A stretch of DNA of 64,000 bases from NCBI GenBank assembly GCA_017562135.1, contig QEYB01000841.1:372001-436000 (forward strand), read 5' to 3'. Origin of the DNA: Dipylidium caninum (Eukaryota; Platyhelminthes; Cestoda; Cyclophyllidea; Dipylidiidae). Under the pieces are notes generated by a model. It did no database searches, was not told the origin of the DNA, and saw nothing but the letters and a program-made list of their open reading frames with translations. Within the stretch, counting starts at the first letter, position 1, and the number at the start of each line of letters is the position of its first letter. Positions 1 to 12,149 of this stretch are shown one piece after another. Position numbers and translations under genes: made by a program.

Positions 1-489
1 GCATTGCTTTCTAGCTTTGATGGACCTTCTCGCGTTCCAGGGAAGGAGTTTATAGTTTAAAACTGTACACTTTGACAGTAATTGTTTTTAGGGCAATTTT
101 GAGATAGTGCCGCTTGTTTTCTCGTCTGACCATCGTACCAGCGGTGAAATGGGAAAAAGTGTATTTTTAACTGTTTTGTCAATTTGGAGACTATGCATAA
201 AAGTTGCGTGCAAAGCACGATGGCGTGGTAGACCAACGCTGTTGATAATAAAAGGTTGCCAAGGCCAGTGGAGTGACCACTTTCTCCTGAAGTTAGGGAT
301 TAAAGTTTGGTGAGATAACGCAACCATAATTATGCTGGAGGTAGGGGACCAGTTCACAGGAAAACATTGTTGTTTTGCTACCACACTTTAACTGAGTTAA
401 GGATCTATTGGGTTGGTACCTACGAAACGGGCGTTAAATACGAGGCAAAACACCAAAAGCACAAATTTTATATTCAACTACTTAATTTA
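1..489. other. No recognisable gene
   Basis: Short overlapping open frames on both strands lack start context, splice signals or familiar motifs. I see no RNA gene or clear repeat here, although the left edge of the dispersed repeat that follows is not sharply defined and may begin inside this stretch. Confidence 0.5.
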
Positions 490-1560
490 GTGTAAATGCC
501 CTTTACTGGCATCTACGACTTTCCGCCAACAATCGGGGCAAATCATATGCGCCATTGCTAAGAGACCTTCATTTTTGAGTAAATTAACAATTCAAACTCT
601 TTCCCTCACTTCATTTTAGTAATCGTGTTTTCCTTTCCAAATTAAACTTATTGCGGAAAAAAAGTATATAATCGGCCGGTGAAGTATATCGGCATGGATG
701 TGTGGGGATGCGGTAAAAGCATATTGACAAGAAGTTATTTAATTTTGATGACAAGAATTTAAACTGCATGTGATCGCTCAGCTTTATCACGCAATAAAGT
801 TGAGCCGTGCGGAGTGAACGATTTTGGCTATTTTGCTTCATAAGTTTCCCTCTCATGCATGACATCCCTTTTCAAGGCCTTGGGACGCCTTCGCTGTTCA
901 TGGCTTTGCCCTGTAGCGTAGGAAGGAAGGATTATAGAATGATCATACCTTCGACATCTCACCATACACTAGCTATAATATTTTAATGTAATTTCGGCTT
1001 AAGGTGTTGCTCTGGGTGTGCAGTTCTAATTATCTGTTTGTTTTGACAGTTTTTGATTATCTTACTAAACCTATTTTCATTCATAAGCGTTGATTTGATG
1101 TATCTATGGCGACAATCGTAGTATGCGCACTTGCTTTTGCGGTCGGTTGACCGTCTCCGCTTGCCTCGTCTATTCGTGTGGCCGGCACATACGTTTTGAC
1201 ACGGCTCTAACCGGTGGGGTTAGTTTATAGTTTAGACCCAAATTTACGGTTGGTTTCATGTATGAATCGCATTACCCGCTGATCCATCATTCTTCCTTCT
1301 CCTCATCAAAGTGGGCCGGTACTCAACTTGCCAGATCGAAAATTTTTGGACCCAACATCGAGCATTTTTCATTAGTGGATCCAACTCCGAATGCCTCATT
1401 AATGTTTTCTTGAGGCTTGTTGAACTGCGTCATGAATTAATTTGAACTCGTGCATAAAAAGTAGATGTAAACCGCTTTTTATTTCCATTTGGTATCGGTG
1501 AAAGACAAAGTAATAAAGGTGGGATGCCAACACAAAAAGAACTTTATGAACTAAACAAGT
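490..1560 (+). repeat. Dispersed repeat A, copy 1 (diverged)
   Basis: This stretch aligns by eye, in the same orientation and order, with about 12150-13110. Shared blocks include TGGCATCTACGACTTTC near 508-526 and 12160-12174, a block ending in CATAAG.TTCC near 840-850 and 12460-12470, and GTTTAGACCC-like text near 1225-1240 and 12785-12797. Another shared block is ACTTTATGAA near 1540 and 13103. The copies differ at many positions (perhaps a third) and by indels, and neither carries a long open frame. It is probably an old non-autonomous element; terminal repeats and target-site duplications were not identified, and both ends are approximate. Confidence 0.6.
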
Positions 1561-3250
1561 GTGGAAAACGTCGTCTTCATGTGAGCCCTCAAAGAAAATT
1601 ACAGGGTGGAGATGCGGCGAATCCCATTTCACTATACGTGAAGACCGTAACGGCGGAGTCGTGTGTACAATTAAAAAGATCTTCCCCATTCTTTGCGGGG
1701 TTAATTAATACAGACGAAGAGGGAATCTATGTAACAATTCGGTCTTGAAAAAATAGCACAAATGTCCAAGTCATTCGGTTGACTCTCAGCACTTCAAGGC
1801 TGGGACGAGAGGGAAAAATCGGTAACACCATCGTCTAAATGACATTTGCCCCCTCAAAACGGCCATGAAATCATCTGAATAGGATGGTTTTCCTCCTATC
1901 CGCCAGACTGATCACCAGCCACTTTAGCGATTTTGCTAGAGGAACAAGTGAAACATTTACTAACAGCTTTTATTTTCTCTATGTTTTTCTTACCCTCGTG
2001 GTTCGTGCTATGGTCAAGCATGTCTAAGAATTTATTTGACCTGTCAAAAGACCCACCGTCAGAGGACTCCTCTTTTGGCGGTCTTGATTAGATAAACCTT
2101 CCTTTGATTTACTCCCAAGGCTGCTGGGAATGTGGGCTGGATTTATGTGAAAACCTAACAGATAAACAATCGGCGTCACGAAGGAACTGCGAGACTCCAA
2201 ATTCTCCCAGTGGTTCCTTGCCATGACTTGTTTCACCCTGTCGTCAAAGACTTGCAGACAATAGAACCGAAGCCAAACGTTTGCAGGTAATCTGGAATTC
2301 CTCCCAACCATGCACTTCTACTCCACGACAATGTCACTTTCTTGCACTAGGCGAGATAAGATATCAATAGTTCATGCTACTTACACAAAAGTTTAATATA
2401 AAGGTTATTATGTAATAGTTTATTTGCAGTAGACTATTTTGAGGATGGCTGTATTTTATGGGTTGTTACAGTAGACATGCGAAACAGCACATCTGTTGAG
2501 AACGCGGAACTTTTTAAGTCTTTTACAGCCCCGTCCTGAAGAATGCCTGGACCTCCGATTTAGCATTTAATTTGTCTGGAGAGGTGAAAGAGATAGACAG
2601 TGGCTTTGCGTTGTAATCACATTTACAGCTAAACTGCAAGATTTAAAGTTCATCGTTGAAACTCAAAAGTATACACCTGACGGTAGACACTTTTCTTTAA
2701 CTACTCATCCAGTTTAACGAGGAAGCGTCGGCTTACTTTAATCTCGGTCTGTCTATAGAATGCCTAGTGTTGGAAAAAGGGTTGTCCAGTCTTACTAAAA
2801 ACAGTGTGATTTTCTCTTGTAGCATCACGAAAACCTTAAAATGGTAATGAAAAGTGCACTGGACTGCTGAGGTGCCAGAGCACTTGACAATTTTTCATTG
2901 AGAATTAAATTTAAATTACTCAATTAGGCTAACTTTAGGGTAATCTGGCAGTAAAGAGGTCAGTTAAGAGGCTTCAATTTTCCAAGTTCTTGGAAAAACT
3001 GCCAAAAAAAGTACTGCTAGAACGCGAAACTATGGGAATGTCGGAACGAAAACAGGAAAGAAGGCATTTGTGGCTGGTGTGTCCACAAAAGTAAATGGAG
3101 GTGGAGCGGCGAGAAAGGTATGTAGAGTGCTTTGAAATGAACTAACCAATCAACTAGACGGACGAGTTGACCAATCCAAAGTTAATTCCTCCACGGAAGA
3201 TACAGAAAACCTCAAATCAACACAAAGTTTAATAATTTTCTCCCCTTGAG
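1561..3250. other. No recognisable gene; region upstream of GPCR
   Basis: No conserved coding exon, RNA gene or tandem repeat is visible. The last few hundred bases should include the promoter and 5' UTR of the GPCR starting at 3251, but no convincing TATA or initiator element could be assigned. Confidence 0.4.
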
Positions 3251-5110
3251 ATGGACTACAACATATCCACCTCAACATCCTTCATCTCGAATTCTTCTCT
3301 ATACGTAAATTTCACTCTTCGACCTGCGATTTACTACAGCTTTCCCTACCGCCTTCTAGGCACAATAGCCGCAACCCTCATTCTTGTCGTCGGTTTGTCT
3401 GGCAATCTCCTCGTAATCACTGTGATTATGTGGTCTTCAAAGATGCGCAGTCCAACAAATTGCTATCTCGTATCTCTCTCCTTCAGCGATATGCTCTTCC
3501 TCCTTCACGCCACGGCTCCGTTCATCTGGGATCTCTACGTTATGATTGGCCAGTGGACACTTGGCACTCACGCTTGTCGAATTATCGTTGCCATGCAGTA
3601 CTTCTGTGTAGACACTTCAGCTCTTTCCATGGCGGCATTTTCGGTGGAACGCTGGGTAGCCATCTGCCATCCAATGAGAGCACAGACCCTCTGCACCGTT
3701 AATAGAGCCCTTAAAATCATCGCGGGTATTTGGATTTTCTGCGGTGCCTACAACTGTGTATGGCTCTTCACTCTCGATACCCAGGCAGTCGAATATGTCT
3801 ACGGAACGTATTATACTTGTACATACAAATTCTCACGAATGCGCTACTCCACAGTCTATCTCCTCGATTTTATCATCTTTTACACCGTTCCACTCGGCTT
3901 GATATTCGTCATGTACACCCAGATAACCCTGCGGCTCTTTAAATTCCACAAAACCCGTCTGGTTGACTTCGAGTAATACAAAATCTGAGGCTATGGGCAA
4001 GACGCATGGACGAGTAGAACGCAGAAGTAAGGCAACGTCGAGTGTGAGTGCAGTGGAATCGACAGGACAGCCTACCGGGTGTCGGAATGCGGGAGGCAGT
4101 TCCGTTCAAGGAAGCAGGTATGAAAGTCGTCAACTCCAATTCCGCCTTTCATACATTGTGGCCATTAAAATTGGTAGGTGTAACGTGGCAGTGAAGCGTA
4201 GTTTGGGGGGGTGGGTGGGGTGGCACGAAGTTGAGGTACAGGCATGCATAAGAAACGACTGTGAATGTCAAAAAAGCGTAAAAATCGGAAAACACTAATC
4301 AAAATATATGAATAGAAGAAAAGGAATACAAATAAAGAATACTTTTAAGTAAAGGGGAGCGATAGGCGGAAAACCAATTTAAAATTGATGTTCAACATCG
4401 AAGATGCCCATTTATGTCAATGCATTTGGTGAGAAGAGGTGATTGTCTGTGACCACACACTGCTTGCGCAATGTGTGGTCAACCATAACGCAGCATTTAT
4501 GATTTCACCGACACATCGCGTGTGACGTGGATAATCGCACACTTCGAAGGGTTCAACCTACACTCTCCACACTCCACCGTCAATCGACTGGCGCGTTGAC
4601 GAGTCGGTAGCCCAACAGACCACCAGACATCACGTCCGGCTTAGGGTCCGGGCACGCACAACAACATAGCCTCTGCATTCTCCTCCTTACTCCTTCGCTT
4701 CACGTCCCCTCAAGGTCGTCAAGATGCTGATGGCCGTAGTCCTCCTCTTCGCCGTATTCTGGTTCCCCTACCGCACCCTCGTCGTGTACAACAGCTTCGT
4801 CACACCCAAACGCACCGACTACTGGCTCATTCTCTTCGTCAAGACAATGGCCTACCTCAACTCCACCGTCAATCCCATCCTCTACAACGCCATGTCTCGC
4901 AAGTTCCGTCGTGCCTTCCGCCTCCTGATCACACGAGGTAAGACCACCGCCCTTCCCAGCCACATCCCACCGCACACCACGCCACCCACCATTTTGCCAC
5001 TCTACTTCAACATCTTCAGCCGCGTCTCACGCCCAACGCCCAAAGTACAACGCCCAACACCCACACCCCACACAGGGCTCAGGACACGGGGCACAGAGCA
5101 CAGTGCATAG
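3251..5110 (+). CDS. Thyrotropin-releasing-hormone-receptor-like GPCR (three exons)
   Basis: Class A seven-helix receptor for a peptide ligand at the plasma membrane. Exons: 3251-3972, 4054-4117 and 4715-5110 (393 residues if read to the stop); phases agree (2, 0). Exon 1 gives an N-terminus with N-glycosylation sequons (NIS, NSS, NFT), then helices 1-5, with GLSGNLLVITVI, MRSPTNCYLVSLSFSD, the ERW form of the DRY motif followed by VAICHP, and the extracellular disulphide cysteines (HACR; YYTC). Exon 2 supplies loop 3 ending SRKQ. Exon 3 gives VVKMLMAVVLLFAVFWFPY, then the helix 7 motif NPILY. The order and motifs match TRH receptors best, but the ligand is unknown. The 81-base intron removes an in-frame stop at 3974. 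A strong donor (GAG|GTAAGA) at 4937/4938 suggests that the true C-tail may lie in a later, unidentified exon; the read-through tail is Pro/Thr-rich and unlike the family. Confidence 0.85.
4450..4481. repeat. Perfect inverted repeat in GPCR intron 2
   Basis: TGACCACACA at 4450-4459 is the exact reverse complement of TGTGTGGTCA at 4472-4481, giving a 10-base-pair stem with a 12-base loop. It lies just upstream of the duplicated exon fragment. No function is assigned. Confidence 0.5.
4528..4690 (+). pseudogene. Decayed exon fragment inserted in GPCR intron 2
   Basis: These roughly 163 bases match the reverse complement of 10933-11093 with about ten differences by eye. In the 11 kb copy the stretch is open coding sequence on the minus strand (translation includes VDNRTLRRVQPPLSTLHRQ). 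Here the same frame reads on the plus strand but has a CAG-to-TAG stop near 4608 and a one-base insertion near 4645, so it is a dead copy. Its pyrimidine-rich end lies about 25 bases before the splice acceptor of GPCR exon 3 (4713-4714) and may supply part of that acceptor's pyrimidine tract. Confidence 0.75.
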
Positions 5111-5471
5111 TGCACACCACTCAATGTCGTCCCCATTCGCCATTTCACTACGTTGCATTCCCAGCCTTTGTCGGCGATGAGGAAGGCTTCCATCAAGTTG
5201 TAGGAGATAGGCAGACATTGGTACGTGTGAGTCCACCACTTGTACAAGAGAGGCCTCCACTGGCTACACCCCAACCACAACCACAACTCCATTTCCAACT
5301 TCACTCGCATCCCCACTCCCAGCCACCCGGTTCATCTGGTCACCATTCACCGCAGAGAACGAGGTCGACTTCGCGCCGAAAGTGTACGCACTGCCACGTG
5401 TACCCTTCGGTGGTTGGAGTCACCGCCCACCTACACCAAAGAAGTTAATAGGTGAGGATGCTGGCGAAGAC

Positions 5472-5725
5472 GAGAAGAAGAAGAAGAAGAAGGAGGAGGA
5501 GGAGGAGGAGGAGGAGGCATCTGATGCACTCTTTCAGCCAGGCACTTCCATTCTTCCTTCCTTCACCTCGGCCTCCCTTCACGCCCACCTTCATCCTTTT
5601 CTACCTTCCTACCTACCTTCAGTCCTTCCTTCTTTCTTTCTTCCACCCATTCATGCTTTTATTCATTCATTCATTCATCCATTCACTCGTGCATGCATCC
5701 GCTCACTCCTTTCTTCCCAGAGAGA
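5472..5725. repeat. Purine triplet tract followed by pyrimidine-rich tetranucleotide repeats
   Basis: 5472-5518 is almost pure (GAA)n running into (GAG)n on the plus strand. About 5545-5725 is rich in CTTC, TTCC, CTAC and ATTC units, including a short (ATTC)n run near 5660-5685. Open frames across it translate as poly-Glu, poly-Arg or Phe/His/Ser strings and are not credible genes. Strand-biased purine blocks of this kind are prone to length change and triplex formation. Confidence 0.85.
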
Positions 5726-8700
5726 TCGTAACTTTCAATCATCGCATGAAATGCTTTCACTCAGAGTAAGCAAACTCCTTCCATTGCGGCCAGTTGATGT
5801 CTCGCAGTCGGGCGAATGAGAGAGGACGGGCGGGTAGGGCGAGATTGACACCATGGCATTCCACGAGTCAGGACACACGGTCGGACCGTCACGACAACCG
5901 CAACTACGCGTCGTCCAAGCGTCTCGTCCTCCTCCGTCTCGATACTCCTGACAGTGTGCACAGTTCAGCCAGGACACACCAAATAACGGGAATGCGGGAG
6001 GAGAGGAAGGAATTTGAGAGAGCCTGTTGAACAGACCTCAGTTCGCCAGCTCTGTTTTGGGTGGAGGGACAGGCGAAACGAACCCCAAGGTGTAGAGGGC
6101 GGCTTAGGGTATAATGTGGGAGTTGAAATGTGAGTGGGGATGAGAGTGGGACTGAAGGTGGCGAGTAATGCCTGCTATTTGCGAGATTCTACTGAAATCG
6201 CGTTACTTCCAGCCGAAGCCGACTTAGTTCGAAGCAAAGATGAGACTTGGCCATAAAACCGAGTTCTCCATGAACGCAAGAAACCACAATGAGTTGGTTC
6301 ATTACATAGTGCAATCGGCACTTTAAAGTCCTTACGAATAGGCAATATTCACTCATGAATTATTACTATGCAAAGAGGGTTGCTCATTCCTTTCCACCCA
6401 GTCTACAAAAGAACATTCGTCATTTTTACAGCTCCGTGCTTCGAGAAGCAAATCCGTATGAACAGCGTGCTTGGGAGCCGACGCACAGAATGCATGCGAT
6501 CTCGTGATTACCTCCGTCAAGTCCAACAACAACGATGCCGAATGTCGCGAGATTGCGCCAATCATTTACAGAACGTTGAATTGCGCTCACTCACCGCCTG
6601 TCAGGACGTTGGGACCGCTTGAAGAACCCTGGACAACTCGACAATCCATCATAAGCGTCCTTCTCAATGACTGTAGAGCTTACCGAAATTTATGTATAAT
6701 TTGTAAATAATTAGAGGTTATCTGAGGTAAATGGGGTAAACTGACTTTGCTCTATCTGAATTACCACCATTTAACATAAGTCTTGCGCCAAGAAGGGTGG
6801 TTCATCATCTGTTAGGGAATAAATCTCTAGTTCTTGTTTAGGTAGTTACAATCTACAAGTTCCGTTTAACTAATGTTAGCTTCGGGGACCTTTTAATTTC
6901 CTCTCGACAGAGGCATTCATACTTAATTGAGTGTAAAATAGTGGACCAAATTCGGAGCAGAAATATATGCTTTGCTGTGATCAAAATCAAATTTTAACGT
7001 TTAATGGAGGAATCGTTTATAACTGTTAGCCTAGGATCTGAAGCCCGCCCCATTTAAGATCTGTCACGGTAGTAACATCATCTCCAATTTTCCTCATCTG
7101 ATAACTTGTCCTGAGGGAAAAACACCAAATTTGCATCTGGGAATGTACTTTTTGTTCTGAGAAAAATTGGTCACCACTTGAACTCCACCCTCCTCTCGCA
7201 AATAAAAAGTGTTTAGTTACAGTTTGGGCAAAATTAACCCCGTTATCAACACGTATCCATATGCCCTAATCAAAATTTCACTCATCTTTCTAATAACGAG
7301 GCTACGTAAGCATTTAAAGAGGGCTTCTTCTATAATTCTTCAGTGTTTTTTGTAGAAAGTGAAACATTTGACCTATTGGTGGTGCTGTTTGAATTAAATA
7401 ATTTAAAGACACAATCGCAACTGCAGCAACAGTAGTTTGTCCGCAGATTTGGTCTCGGGATAATTTATGTGAGAGATTAAATTCTAGCTCTGCTCACAAC
7501 TTATTCATCATTTTTGACAATATCATCATTCAAGTAAGATTTTTGCTGGACGAATATATGATTTGGTTTCGGTACTATGACAGTGGCAAATTATTTTAAT
7601 AAATAAGACTGCCGAATTTTCGTGTCTCAATTACATACACTCTGGAGGCGAACGAAATTATACCGCTTAAGCAAATACAATTTTGAATGTTGTTCCAACT
7701 TTTACTTTCGAGTTATGTCTCGGTCGAAACACCGGTTGCATTTCGTGGCCCTCTTGGGTAAGCTGAGTGAATTTATGAGAAGCATGAAAACCTTAACATT
7801 ATCCAGTGGTCAGTGCTTTTGTATGGATCTGCAGAAAGGGCTTAGGGATGCATGACGAAATAAGAAATTCAAGTTAGCAGGCCATCCCGCCCATCAGCCC
7901 ACACGAAGGGCATTCTACTACGCCTATCATGCGATATTACGGAGCGTATGGAGAGTTGAACAATCATCTAAGCAAATGCAAATGGACTACGCAGTTTCCC
8001 CTCCACAACCCCTCCTGCCATGCTCATGCGTTCAGTAGACCTCCTCAATCAGGCACGACTCTTTCTAGTCTGGACAGGTTGACAGTGATGTACTAATGAC
8101 TTCTACATTCTAGTTAAAACTGAATGAAATAGGAATGTATTTATCTGATAGTTACTATGGTGTCGCAATTCTATATTTCGTATCTCCGACGCTTCATTTA
8201 CTTCCAATACAGAAATTCAGGGGTGAGAGATATTATTAAACCCCTTCATATTATTGGGAGGCTTTTCGTCCGTCTCTGTGAACTTTAAAAGAGCTACTTC
8301 ACTTGAAGACATAGGAAGTCATAAGGTAGTGGAGTAGAGGTTGAAGAAGACATGCGAACGTAGAAACAACTTGACCGTCACCGACGGATCATAGTGACCA
8401 AAAAATGAAAAGTAGTCCTCTCATCAGAGTATACTGTTTCAGCTACTAAACTCACCTTCGAGAGAGCGATTGTCTATTGGTACCTCTTTGAGAAAATTAC
8501 CCGGAAATTGATGATGTTAGAAATGGACTAGTAAGAACATAATGCAGCCGTGCTAGAAAGTCATCTTCATTTTATCCCATATCATTTTTGTCTCGCCCAT
8601 TATTACCTGTCGAGCTAAATGGAAAGGTTAAAGCAAACACGGGAGATGTGAACCCCAACCACGTAATTTATCTATGCATGGGTCAATCTATTAACGGCTT

Positions 8701-10687
8701 GACACGAATACCCTCAGAGAAATTTGTTTGTAATTCTTTCAAGGACCCTCTTTTTAAGTTCTCATTTCATCCAAATTGCGGTTTTTTGGCCAGGAGAGAT
8801 ATCACAGCAGAATGTGTCCTAAGTTGGCAAACTGTGGCTAATACTGAATAATTGATAGTGGCGTTATCTGCTCACATCGTATGTGTGCGCATCAGATATA
8901 GCAAGCTGTGCATCTTCCCCCTTGAAAAAAAGCTCTTAATTCCCTCTCCCAGCGTGTTCCCTGCCAGCTCTGATGGTGGTGACAGCCCTGGGGATTAACA
9001 CTACGTAATCAAGCAACCGGAGTCCAGTGTTGCAGTGGTGCGGCTTAACGGTCCTACTCGCCCTCCCCCCCCCCCTACGGTGTCCCCTTTTGTTGAGAGC
9101 CATTACGGAGGTGTGGAATCAACTGCTGACTCGGATTTGATCAGGTCTTCCCCAAGTGGCAGATCCCAGACTCTGGGTAAACAAAAAGATCCCGAAAATC
9201 GAAGAGTGCACTGGATGGGAAAGAAGGCAAGGTCCCCTGTTGTGTACGGTCACATGTACTAAATGGGCGTATTTGCGTGTTTCATTGCACGAAGACTCCT
9301 TGATCTGCGCCATGCTGTAGTTAGGCATGGCGACACCGCCTTCAAGTGGTCTTCTTTCCCTCCTCTTCCTTTCTCTCCGTTGGCAGTTAGCTTTCCTTCA
9401 ATCGAAGCAAATTATTAGGGCTAAAGGAGGACTGGGCGAGGGCACTCAGGTCCCAGGGGTAAATCGTCGCCTCATATATAAGCTTTGAGCTAAAATACGA
9501 CAGGGCGGCAAACCCTGCGCAATAGTTGGCACTCTGCTATAGCAACCATATGTATAGAGGAATGGCGGTGATAATAATGATGAAAGGGGAATTGCCGGAG
9601 TAGGTGGGATGTTTGTGTGGAAATTGGGGCGGAGGAAAACTACTTCATCCTATGGAGGCGTGGGGCATCGCATAATGAATGTGTTTGATGGATGGGCGAT
9701 GGGGGTGAGCAGATCTAGCGTTTCCTCAAGGTCACCCATGAATCTACTTGAGAAGAATTATATACATAAATTGACGTTAAAGTAGTGTGCCTTGGATAAC
9801 TGTATGCAGGTCAAACGGAGATTTTTACTGGGCTTCTCGTGGACAGCTTAACATTATCTCATCTAGGTAATGGGTCCCCATACAAGTATCGGACCTCAGT
9901 GTTCCATAGAGCGGAAGACGTCCGCACTGTCAAATACTCAATTTGTGTGATGGAATTCAGGAAAATACATTTCTTTTGTCAGAGGAATTGGTTCATGGGG
10001 GGGGAAGGTGGATGAACTTCAGCACTTCAAAATGTGGATTGGCTAGTCAGATTTAATTCCTGGACCTTTACTTAAATTGTTTTCGTTCAAAAAGTTAACT
10101 CAGTGAAATTCCCGTAGGTAAACTCAAGACTCGTCTTGAAAGTGATGCGTTAATGCGATGCCGATGGCAGAGGTACACTCCTGTGAGAAACGAATGTCTT
10201 CCCTTTAACTAACTAAAAATTAATTCGTTTCCTGCCATCTAGTCACCTTTCACCAAGAAGAAATTCCTTTGTTGTGTTCAGATGTAGACCAAATTTTCGG
10301 GCACTCGGGAAGGATAAACTGTCCAGTTCTCTCTTGCCCCTCCTCTTTGATATGGTCTCTCCACAACCCACCTGTCTGAATATCATCGATCCTATCACTT
10401 CACATTAGGGATGGAGAAACGATCTAATTGAAGTAAAATCTTCTTGTGATTTTAGCGAATATCCTTGAGACTGTTGACGCAAGTATTGGTCAGTCAGGAA
10501 GTGGAGGTGAGTGAAATCTTTATGACTTTTTATGGCCTCACCTGTTGTAGAAGGTAATAAGGAAGGTGCTTAACTTGCACCCCGGCACATATCTAGCAAT
10601 AGCTTCATAAAGGTGATAAGGACAAAGTGCTTGCCCTGATGCAGACACATTGGCGAAGGAATAAAGAGCACCTACGGTGGTACTTAC
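5726..10687. other. Long stretch with no recognisable gene
   Basis: Only short frames without familiar motifs were found. A C-rich homopolymer lies near 9064-9075. If the GPCR has a downstream C-terminal exon it could lie in the first part of this stretch, but I could not identify one. No RNA gene or mobile-element protein was seen. Confidence 0.4.
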
Positions 10688-11334
10688 ATCTGAAGTGGCC
10701 TTGTGATAGGAAGAGAAATAGCAGTTGAGACAACTGGCTCTTTGAATTCGCGTGTGGTGAGGACTTTTTGGATTTTTAAACTGATTGCTTCTTTAATAGT
10801 AAATTTGCCAGTGCTACTGAAATCAGAGTGGGCGCATTTAAGTAGTTGGTCAATCATTGCAGAAAGATGGGCACCTGAATGAGATGATCGCGCCCCTTCG
10901 ACATCGCTAGTCGACAGTTCACCTGACCGGGGTAAGGAGGAGAATGTAGAGGCTATGTTGTTGTGCGTGCCCGGACCTAAGCCGGACGTGTTGTCTGGTG
11001 GTCTGTTGGGCTGCTGACTCGTCAACGCGCCAGTCGATTGACGGTGGAGTGTGGAGAGTGGAGGCTGAACCCTTCGAAGGGTACGATTGTCCACTTTATC
11101 GTGATATATGCTGTTGGAAGGCACAGCTGAAGGCCCTTCGTTGTGATATGAGGAGGATGTCATCTTTGAATTTTCTTTATTGACACTTTTTCCATGAAAC
11201 ATCCTTCCCGGCTTATTGTAATCGTTACAAGTCAGTCGTCGTCCCGTCCTCTTCTGACTCCTTGCCATTTGTTCTGGCACTTTGCCTTTTCCCTCTTCTC
11301 TCCCGACGCAGTCTTTTACGTCCAGCCGTCTTAT
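10688..11334 (-). CDS. Unidentified coding exon (at least 198 residues)
   Basis: The minus strand is open from just after a stop near 11335 down to a strong donor, CAGAT|GTAAGT, at 10688/10687, so this is probably an internal exon or one holding a start codon (in-frame ATGs at about 11268 and 11202). The translation is rich in Ser, Thr, Pro, Asn and Arg in its first two thirds. It ends in a more ordered segment including HLSAMIDQLLKCAHSDFSST and IKEAISLKIQKVL, which could form helices. I do not recognise a family. Part of it (10933-11093) is duplicated, in decayed form, in the GPCR intron at 4528-4690. The intact frame here against stops there argues that this copy is or was recently under selection. 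Neighbouring exons were not found. Confidence 0.5.
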
Positions 11335-12149
11335 TCACGGAGTAATGTAAGTGATGGCATTCATAATCCCTACGAATGGATGTTCAAGGCGTTACTAATG
11401 CTGTGGCTCACCAATTTCCACGCGATTTTACCTGAGGTATTTTCTTTAAAGGACGTCTTTACTGCACTCGATAGTTCCGCCAGTGAAAGCACACGCCACT
11501 CTTCCATTCTTACATCTCTCCTTCCACCAGCGGTCTGTGGACACCTTCTAGGGGTCTGCCCATGTCATCCGTCCAAAGTTAAAAACGTTATTCTTCTTCC
11601 CTGTTTTTACCCTCATGTTAATTATTCCTCCAAGAAGCGACAATATCGTTACTATATGACGTTTGCAGATAAATCCCCAGGAGAAAATGCTCTTTCCTCT
11701 CAACATGCTTCTGCACAAAGGAGTACACTAATGAGACTCCATATGCTGTTCGAGACTTTGTGATTACCCCGACCCAGAGGACAAAGAGATTCGACGCAGG
11801 AACTCTCACCCATTCGCTTTATAGAAACACTAGAAATACGTGATATGCTCGTTGGCATCCGATCTGCTGCAAGCCTTGCTGTGAACTCTGTCCTTCGAGT
11901 TGACGGCCTCGAGTTTCAGCTACTTCACTCGCTAGGCGTCCTCCTCTCTCCATCCGACCCGTTGCCACTTCAAGGGATGACCCAAAGGGCTGCATTTGTC
12001 ACTAAAGTGGAGGGACAATCCGGTCGGGAGAAAGTGAGCATCGGTGTCGTCAACAGTAGTGGGTGTCGTAGAATTTCCGGATTTGTGTCATCTCATGGGA
12101 ACCATGAAACAGGCCCTGGAGACAAGTGTAAAAAACGCAATTTTTTTAT
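11335..12149. other. No recognisable gene
   Basis: Plus-strand frames (for example 11194-11763 and 11845-12216) are open but show no family motif. The first is antisense to the minus-strand exon ending near 11334, and the second runs into repeat A. They are not called as genes. Confidence 0.4.

Noticed and set aside
3251..3976. GPCR looked truncated by a stop after helix 5
   Set aside because: An 81-base intron (3973-4053) with GT/AG borders restores phase and joins to the matching loop and helices 6-7.
5382..5819. Open frames with poly-Glu or poly-Arg runs
   Set aside because: These are translations of simple repeats, not genes.
11194..11763. 189-codon plus-strand open frame
   Set aside because: Partly antisense to the better-supported minus-strand exon, with no family motif or splice evidence.
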